Assembly (NCBI GenBank): GCA_030844895.1
Contig: CM061226.1
Location: forward strand, 116,918,574 to 116,982,573
DNA: 64,000 nucleotides
Source: Ambrosia x helenae
Lineage: Eukaryota > Streptophyta > Magnoliopsida > Asterales > Asteraceae
Reading direction: 5' to 3'
This document shows, piece by piece, positions 58,080-64,000 of the stretch (its first letter is position 1; each line of letters starts with the position of its first letter). The notes beneath the pieces were generated by a model. It worked only from the letters and a program-made list of their open reading frames with translations, was not told the origin of the DNA and did no database searches. The translations under genes were made by a program, and so were the position numbers.

Positions 58080-58503
58080 AACGAGCGTTTTATTATCTTT
58101 CCAACGAGTACCATAGTGCTATATAAAAAACGGAGAAAAAAAAACAACTATTTTTTTGTGTGGTTTTGTTCGTACAGGAAAAAAACACAAAGTGTTCAGG
58201 TTATTCATTAATCATGTATAGGCAAGTCATTAGTTATGTTCAAACCAGTAAATATGAATTTTATTTACAACATGTGTTAGCATTGGAGTTGTACATTGTT
58301 TTATGTTAGGTTTTAATATTAGAGTTATACATTGTTTAAGGTTATGCACTAACATTGAAGATACATTGTTAATTGTTTTAGGTTAAGTGCTACCCGAAAG
58401 CTTTCCTGCATGTAACTGTAAAACGCATCAGTCTATTTCAGATGTAAAATTGATATTTCAAATTAGATTTCTCAACCCGGGACGCTCCCGGGATATAATC
58501 TAG
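58080..58503 (+). mobile_element. Helitron 3' portion with canonical terminus
   Basis: Ends with a perfect 7-bp-stem hairpin (CCCGGGA-CGC-TCCCGGG, 58476-58492), then ATATAAT and CTAG (58500-58503) followed by T. The 5' part resembles 46060 onward. The true 5' TC end is not identified, so the left boundary is only where similarity begins. Confidence 0.65.
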
Positions 58504-59133
58504 TGCATTATATATAGTATAGATATAGATTTTTTTTTTGAAAGGCAAATATTCATACGACCTTATTTCACCTAACCTTGCATTTGCAAGGATTACAATA
58601 TAAACAATAAATGCATTTAGTCAAATCAAACAAATTGCATCATAAACATGAATGAATACGTTTCTCGATTGATGACATTTTTTGTTATATGTTTTTTCAA
58701 TGTTGTTATACCGTGTATTTCAAAACTTGGTAAATTCAAATTATGAGCATCTACACCGCTACCGATATGTAGCGGATGGAGTATGGTGTTTCGGATTTCA
58801 AAACTGGACGAGGGCCTTGTTGGAGGAGGTGATGAGGACCGGTCCATTCCGTTCAACCGAATGCATCTGGACTGAGTTGGCGGGCCCAAATCACACACAA
58901 ACATTATTTCTATAATATAATTATTTTATAGAAGTTGGTTTTGAGGTAGATATTTACAATGGTTTAGTGTTGGAGAGAAAATATTTTAAGGTCAAGGTCT
59001 GAAATAATATGGTGCGTCTAGATTTTAAACTTGCTTTAGCATTAGAGATGCTCTTATAAAAATGTAAATATTTTTCCTTTCTCTCTAATTGTTATCTTTT
59101 CCAAGTTTAATAGATTTTTGTTTATAACACAAA
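58504..59133. other. Intergenic, no gene
   Basis: AT-rich. Open frames around 58626-58915 on both strands have no recognisable motif. I see nothing to support a gene. Confidence 0.4.
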
Positions 59134-59164
59134 CTAGTAAGGTGCTCGCATGATGCGGCAAAAA
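59134..59164 (-). mobile_element. Possible Helitron 3' end (minus strand)
   Basis: On the minus strand CGCATCATGCG can form a small hairpin and is followed by AGCACCTTA and CTAG at 59134-59137, then T. No 5' end is assigned. Confidence 0.3.
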
Positions 59165-59570
59165 ACACAAATACATTTAAGGGTGTGCATTGTTTGGTTA
59201 TCAGTCTTAACCGAACCAAAATCATTGGTTAATCAATCTTATTAACCAATCGGTTAATTGATTTAGTCTATTTTTGTAAGATTCACGGCTTTTAGTTTGG
59301 TTCAGTTAATTTTTTTTAATAACCAAAATCAAATTTGGGATTAAATTTTTACTTAGAATTGCATGGAAAAGGGGTATGCATACATGAAATTAAGGTATAA
59401 AACCTAAGAATATATGCATTGTTCGGTTTTGGTTTGGTTAATTTCAATTAACTAAGGGTCCAGAAAAAAAATAGACAATTTTAAGTTGATCTGGTTTTTT
59501 TGGTTAATTCAGTTTTTAACTAATTTGGTTTGCTTTCGTCTGTTTTCAGTTATTGATCACCCATATATAT
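59165..59570. repeat. AACCGAACC-rich repeat, hAT-like
   Basis: Starts AAGGGTGTGCATTGTTTGG and ends CAGTTATTGATCACCC, an imperfect inverted pair. The interior reiterates TTGGTTAAT/AACCGAAC words. Class is inferred. Confidence 0.45.
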
Positions 59571-59768
59571 TGTTAATTACGTAGCACATCAACTTTTTAA
59601 AACTAAAAAATAATAGCTATACTATACTTAAATTAAAGAGAATAAGATGCTTGTTTTTATCGTATTTTTTTTAAAAAAAAGTATTAACTATGAAAAAAAA
59701 TATGATCTTTTAAAAATCGTTAAATAGTTGGTTTAAATAAAGGGGGAAAAGTATAACTATTATCTAAA

Positions 59769-60448
59769 CTAGAAGTGACCCGCGGCGGGATAAGTTAATT
59801 TTAGACGAAAGTTAAATGGAAATGTAGACAAAATAGTAATAATAACAGTAATAAAAAAAACCTAAAACTAAAATATTGTAAAATAAAAAAATGCTTTAGT
59901 TTCCTCCAACGATAGTCAGTTCTAGGAGGTTCGGTTTAATTTTAGCCCATTATGGTTTCTAGCCTGTGCCGATTTAATCAAAACCAGTTTTATTCCCTCT
60001 AAAAGAACCCAAACCTGTTTTCAACGTGAACTGGTTTGAGAAAAAAATAGGTCATCTCTAGGCTAAAATAATGTAATGGACACTTTACGGGTAAACAATT
60101 ATTTTTGTTTTACCAATGTATTAAATAGTTTTAAGATTTATAATAAAAAGTAGACAAGGTAAAAGTCACTAATTTTATTGTACAACTAATGTTTTATTTT
60201 TATATAGGTTTATCATTAGGTGGTCTTAACCGTTATACCACATGTATAATTACACGTGCATTAAATGTGAAATTATGCCTTCAATTGAATTGAATTGATA
60301 TGTACAAGTGAGTTTTGCAAATAAGGGTAGTATTGGAAAGTTTTCCATGACATTTTAGGTGTAAAGCATAAACTCTTCATATGCCTTATTAAAGAAAAGA
60401 GCAAATTACCTTGTTGCCCATCTAGGATGTATTATATAGTAGTATAGA
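59769..60448 (-). mobile_element. Short non-autonomous Helitron
   Basis: On the minus strand the 5' end is TCTATACTACTATATAATAC (from 60448, preceded by A). The 3' end has the hairpin CCCGC-C-GCGGG (59779-59789) six bases before CTAG (59769-59772), followed by T. The interior is 680 bp, AT-rich and non-coding. The left end style resembles the Helitron at 39646. Confidence 0.72.
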
Positions 60449-61299
60449 TAGATAAACAAAAGTTTAGGGAGTTAAAGTATAACTAATACGAGGGAATTGA
60501 TTTAAGTATAGTACAGCTATTATTTTTTCGTTTTAAAACCTAAAAACTAAGATCTTAGGATTCGATGAGACGAATCCAATGTCACTTGAATGAGTTCAAT
60601 CGGAGTCTGTTTGATACCCTTTTTACGACTTTCTATTTTTTCCTTCACTATGTATTGGATCATAATTAACCCTTTAATTAATACCTTTATGGGATGCATT
60701 ATATACATATTACTTTTTACAAAGTTCTCCTTAAGAATCCTTGAAACTCTTAAAAATAGCCTCTAATATATAATTTTTTTTAAACTTTAAATATAAAACG
60801 AATATTGCATCTGGTCGTGTATGCATGATAATATACTACTGTATTTACAATAATAGCTAGCTAAATTACATTCTTGTGATATGGTTACATAACATCGACC
60901 GTATTCATTTCAATCGTTATTATATTTACTTAAATTAATTGAAAATGAACAAAAGTAACGTAGTTAATGTAATTAATTTAACACAATAGTATTGTGAAAT
61001 TAATAATTAATAATTAACTTAATATATAGTATAGTATTGTGAAGCTATGGAAGTGAAGAACAATAAAACATATATGTGTCTAGCTTCGTTTTAAATTTTT
61101 ATATAGCTATCACAAATCATACTACACGAATAATTAGCTGCAGAAATTACATTAAAAAATCGCAACATTTTAACTATTATCTTCATCATGTGACCACCCT
61201 CTCAAACTATTTAATATTAGTACCGTCCATAATTATTAGAAAGCCACAAAATTATTGTTAATTTTTTTTTATAACAAGATCATCTAGCTTGTACTACTA
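60449..61299. other. 3' flank of the prolamin-like gene, no gene
   Basis: Strongly AT-rich. No repeat termini or coding sequence recognised. Confidence 0.4.
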
Positions 61300-61716
61300 T
61301 TACACTTCAATATCAGCAGCCGGTGCAGCCGCTGCATCCGGTGCCGAAGCCGGTGCCTCATCGGCATCGGTAGAACATTGTTTAAAAAGCATAACAGGAA
61401 AAATAAAAGACTCAAGTTTTCCTAATCCCAAATCACTGCATCGGTTACGAAAATCGGTTATGGTGGCGCAGCATTCGGCCGCGGAAGGGAGGAGGCTGTG
61501 CTGGTGGATGGTTGGAAGCTTTAAGAGAGATGATCGAAGACAAGAGTAAACCTTATGGATAGAAGCACCACATTGGACTCTCTGGATGATGTTGGTTGAG
61601 CCATGGTTGCTATTGGTTATAGATGGCCATGGAAATAGTGAACCAGTTGGTTCTTCTGCTATGGTTATGGTTGATGAAACAAGAAGTATGGTTATGAAGA
61701 TTGGAAACCAGTTCAT
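61300..61716 (-). CDS. Prolamin-like / ECA1-type secreted protein
   Basis: An intronless 138-aa frame starting at the ATG at 61716. Residues 1-20 are a signal peptide (FPIFITILLVSSTITIAEE). The mature domain has six cysteines in the order C-C-CC-C-C (VQCGASIHKVYSCLRSSLL, SAAECCATITDF, RCSDLG, FKQCS). This fits the plant prolamin-like (PF05617, ECA1 gametogenesis-related) family, small secreted proteins often made in female gametophyte or seed tissue. After the domain is an Ala/Pro-rich tail (APASAPDAAAAPAADIEV). The frame is intact. A TATA box and a nearby transposon upstream are listed separately. Assignment is by cysteine spacing; a lipid-transfer-like protein is the alternative. Confidence 0.72.
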   Translation of the reverse strand: MNWFPIFITILLVSSTITIAEEPTGSLFPWPSITNSNHGSTNIIQRVQCGASIHKVYSCLRSSLLKLPTIHQHSLLPSAAECCATITDFRNRCSDLGLGKLESFIFPVMLFKQCSTDADEAPASAPDAAAAPAADIEV

Positions 61717-61786
61717 TGTATGTTTTTTGGTTTGTTTTGAAGTGGTTTTGTTGGGGTGTATAAAATGATATTATGATAAAAGGTGG

Positions 61787-61797
61787 CCATATATAGG
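61787..61797 (-). promoter_or_regulatory. TATA box of the prolamin-like gene
   Basis: Minus strand CCTATATATGG about 70 bp upstream of the ATG at 61716, a suitable distance for a short 5' UTR. Confidence 0.6.
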
Positions 61798-61833
61798 AGG
61801 GGGGACTTTTTGACCAAGGGCAAATTTATTTTT

Positions 61834-63064
61834 GGGAAAATGACCAAAATAGCCCGTTGACCGGGCGTTTTGCACAAATAGCCCTCTCCACCCTCTTTGG
61901 AAAGAGGGGTCAACGGTTCCCAACATGCCTGAACCGTCTCCCAAGGGGTTCCCATTTCAGCCAACCGTCTCCCGCCACGTGGCGTTGTGGATCCCGAGGC
62001 AGACCTTTCTCTCTCCTGAACCCTCTTTTTCTTTCTCTCTCCTCCTGAACCGTCTTTTTTTCTCTCTCCTAAACCCTCTTTCTCTCCTCCTCACTCTCTC
62101 TCTCCCTTTCTCTCTCTCTCTCTCTCTCTCATCAGATCTGCACCCAAACATCACAACTCACCGTTCAACAATTAACCAGAGTGCTGATTATCAATAACTC
62201 AGTATTATTATAAACATTATTATTATAACAGTAGCACTGAGTTATTTTGTTATCAGCATGAGTTATTCATAAAAAAACATGGTTTGAACCTGAACCAGCC
62301 ACAAAGTAATAAACAAATAACAACAATAACAAACACATATAATTAACTACCGGAGATCTAACGATTAACACTTCATCCTCCTGATCGACAGTACTAACGC
62401 TTCGTCTGACGTCACTTCCAGCCAAAAACCGATGATAATCATCAGACGGAACAAACGGCGGCTTTGTCGGATACAACGACAAGTTCCGTCTCATCGGATG
62501 CGGAACCGGAGCTCTTCCTCCGGCGGCGATGGTCGAGCATCGGACATTGTGCAAAAGTTATGTCTTTCATATAATTTATTAAACTATGAATTTAATATAT
62601 TTGTCTAAAAAAACGCATGCATAATGAAAGCTGAAATAGCAAAATGAAACCCAAAATCTTGAATGGAAAGCAAATCAAATTCATATACAAAGATGAAAAC
62701 ATGCACACCTGTAAATATTTTTAAAATTAATCTCATGCGTTCTTCAAGAATATTACGGGTGCAGATCTGATGAGAGAGAGAGAGAGAGAAAGGGAGAGAG
62801 AGAGTGAGGAGGAGAGAAAAGAGGGTTTAGGAGAGAGAAAAAAAGACGGTTCAGGAGGAGAGAGAAAGAAAAAGAGGGTTCAGGAGAGAGAAAGGTCTGC
62901 CTCGGATCCACAACGCCACGTGGCGGGAGACGGTTGGCTGAAATGGGAACCCCCTTGGGAGACGGTTCAGGCATGTTGGGAACCGTGACCCCTCTTTCCA
63001 AAGAGGGTGGAGAGGGCTATTTGTGCAAAACGCCCGGTCAACGGGCTATTTTGGTCATTTTCCC
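61834..63064. mobile_element. Non-autonomous MULE (Pack-MULE-like) with 310-bp inverted ends
   Basis: Perfect 9-bp target duplication TTTATTTTT at 61825-61833 and 63065-63073. Ends begin GGGAAAATGACCAAAATAGC and are inverted copies for about 310 bp, to the CT/GA microsatellites (about 62095-62130 and 62771-62805). The arms differ by only a few indels, so it is young or gene-converted. The interior (62150-62750) has a possible captured coding fragment. No transposase. Confidence 0.92.
62340..62554 (-). pseudogene. Possible captured gene fragment inside the MULE
   Basis: A GC-richer block on the minus strand reads GGRAPVPHPMRRNLSLYPTK, PPFVPSDDYHRFLAGSDVRR and QEDEVLIVRSP in one frame, flanked by AT-rich sequence. 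The composition and lack of stops suggest an exon picked up from a host gene. I do not recognise the parent family. Confidence 0.4.
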
Positions 63065-63073
63065 TTTATTTTT

Positions 63074-63672
63074 TAAATTGGACAATTAATGGTAGAAATC
63101 TATTTTTGTTAAGTTTTTTTACTTGTTATTTTTATAATTTATTATTATTTTAAAATATAAGGATTATATATACAATTAAAAGATAAAATGGTTGTATTGA
63201 TTGTTTTAAAAAGTTTTTTGAGGCTTACAATAAAAAGTAAAATTTTATGTTTGACCAAAAAACTTAGGGGCAGGATGCAATCAGAATTTTTTCCTGCTAC
63301 TCACTACCCGTCCAGGGGTGGTGCCTTGCTCTGTTCGGTAGCCCAATCGGGTAGTGGGCTGGGGTAGTAGTGTACTAATATGGTAGGAGAGGGATAGAAA
63401 GAGAAGAGTGTAAAATGTGAGGTCCATAGTTAAATGTAGTGATATAATAATGCACGATTAGATAGTATTACGGGTAGCGTCCCACCTGCCCTTATTTATT
63501 ATGTTTGGTTAGATTATAGGATGAGTGCATGCACCTTCTTGTTATGACTTATGATGGTAAGCTGGGTAAAAATTATATTTTTTAGAATGAAATCATCACT
63601 AATTGCCTTTCTAAAATAATAAGTAATTTAATAACTCTTTTTATGTTTTTTAGTCAAATCAAATTAAGCCAA
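63074..63672. other. Intergenic, no gene
   Basis: Contains a GC-richer patch around 63300-63370 (CGGTAGCCCAATCGGGTAGT) of unknown nature, otherwise AT-rich. Confidence 0.35.
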
Positions 63673-63780
63673 TGATGATGTAGCCAAGTGGTTACAACGA
63701 AAGTAGGAAGGTTTATCCACATTAATGGGGTTCCTGCCCGGGGGTCTTAGGTTCGAATCTTCGCTTCACCGAAAAAATAA
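63673..63780 (+). mobile_element. tRNA-derived SINE head
   Basis: Pol III box A TAGCCAAGTGG (63681-63691) and box B GGTTCGAATCT (63750-63760), 58 bp apart. The sequence is not foldable into a full tRNA, so it is a SINE-type promoter rather than a tRNA gene. Confidence 0.55.
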
Positions 63781-63799
63781 CCATTGGGTTCGAAAGGAG

Positions 63800-63875
63800 A
63801 AACCCATGTGGGGAGGGATTCGATCCTGGGCAGGGGTACTCTCAAAGGGATATCTTTACCACTGAAACACTACTC
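63800..63875 (-). mobile_element. Second tRNA-like SINE head, opposite strand
   Basis: On the minus strand box A TCAGTGGTAAAG (63854-63865) and box B GGATCGAATCC (63816-63826), about 27 bp apart, much like a tRNA-derived SINE. It faces the plus-strand one, with the box B motifs innermost. Confidence 0.5.
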
Positions 63876-63944
63876 TTCAAAAAAAATGCGTTGTCGATCC
63901 GGAATTTCCTTTTAATTTCTTATGTTGGATATACAGCAGTTATA

Positions 63945-64000
63945 TTTAAGACTGTTCGTTGTGAGCCGCAAGCGAGCTTTGGCGCGAGCGAGGTTTCAGC
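63945..64000. repeat. GAGC-rich repeat cut by the window end
   Basis: Starts GACTGTTCGTTGTGAGCCGC and continues as GAGCGAGG-type words to the last base. Probably the end of a non-autonomous DNA transposon. Confidence 0.35.

Noticed and set aside
58626..58915. Two open frames on opposite strands
   Set aside because: No motif, no splice-supported extension, repeat-rich surroundings.
63681..63760. A tRNA gene
   Set aside because: Box A and B are present but their spacing and lack of acceptor and anticodon stems rule out a functional tRNA; SINE head is the better reading.

Overview
This is nuclear DNA of a flowering plant, very probably a core eudicot. Several gene families are plant-specific (LRR-extensin-like, prolamin-like, CTC-interacting PABP partner, plant mobile domain), there are GT-AG introns, and plant transposons of almost every class dominate. 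An Asteraceae-like genome is my guess from the general look of the repeats; the sequence does not prove it. Positions 22024-22123 are a run of 100 N.

Left third (1-21.2 kb) is transposon-built. A LINE tail (1-1240) is followed by a complete young LTR retrotransposon (1287-12159, 2.7-kb LTRs, TSD GAATG) with no recognisable gag-pol. A reverse-oriented solo LTR of a related family is nested in it (4736-7537, TSD TTTTA). Next comes an 8.3-kb Mutator-like element (12880-21188, TSD CATTCTTGG). It carries a decayed transposase, a Ulp1-like protease gene lacking the expected catalytic His and Cys, and a decayed plant-mobile-domain gene. Hairpin-forming GAAGCCGC repeats lie in its central divergent promoter, and the same core recurs in its terminal regions.

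Middle (21.5-34.1 kb) is the gene-rich part, all on the minus strand: the 3' end of a PPR gene, the N-terminal 20 exons of FORGETTER1 (FGT1, Strawberry-notch type helicase), and a PAM2/CUE protein of the CID5/CID6 type. The PPR gene and the last FGT1 exons next to the N-gap carry about nine single-base losses, while FGT1 exons farther from the gap are clean. This points to consensus errors near a contig end rather than true gene death. FGT1 is cut off by a Copia-like LTR that runs into the gap.

Right half (34-64 kb) is AT-rich and repeat-rich with scattered small genes. It contains a TIR element (about 34.6-35.8 kb), a 1.3-kb tandem duplication (35.9-38.4 kb), and a 4-kb Helitron with precise ends (39646-43711) and duplicated helicase C-termini. 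A Pack-MULE at 48400-49952 (TSD TTTATTTTA) has captured a receptor-kinase fragment. Genes are a thionin-like cysteine-rich secreted protein (50316-51494), an LRR-extensin-like protein (55700-57082) and a prolamin-like secreted protein (61300-61716). A second Pack-MULE-like element (61834-63064, TSD TTTATTTTT) sits just upstream of the TATA box of the last gene. hAT-like repeats, a Copia solo LTR (54807-55036), further Helitron ends and a tRNA-derived SINE pair fill much of the rest.

The host genes are not a functional cluster; they are unrelated single-copy-type genes separated by transposons. The transposon genes of the Mutator-like element do belong together as one mobile unit.
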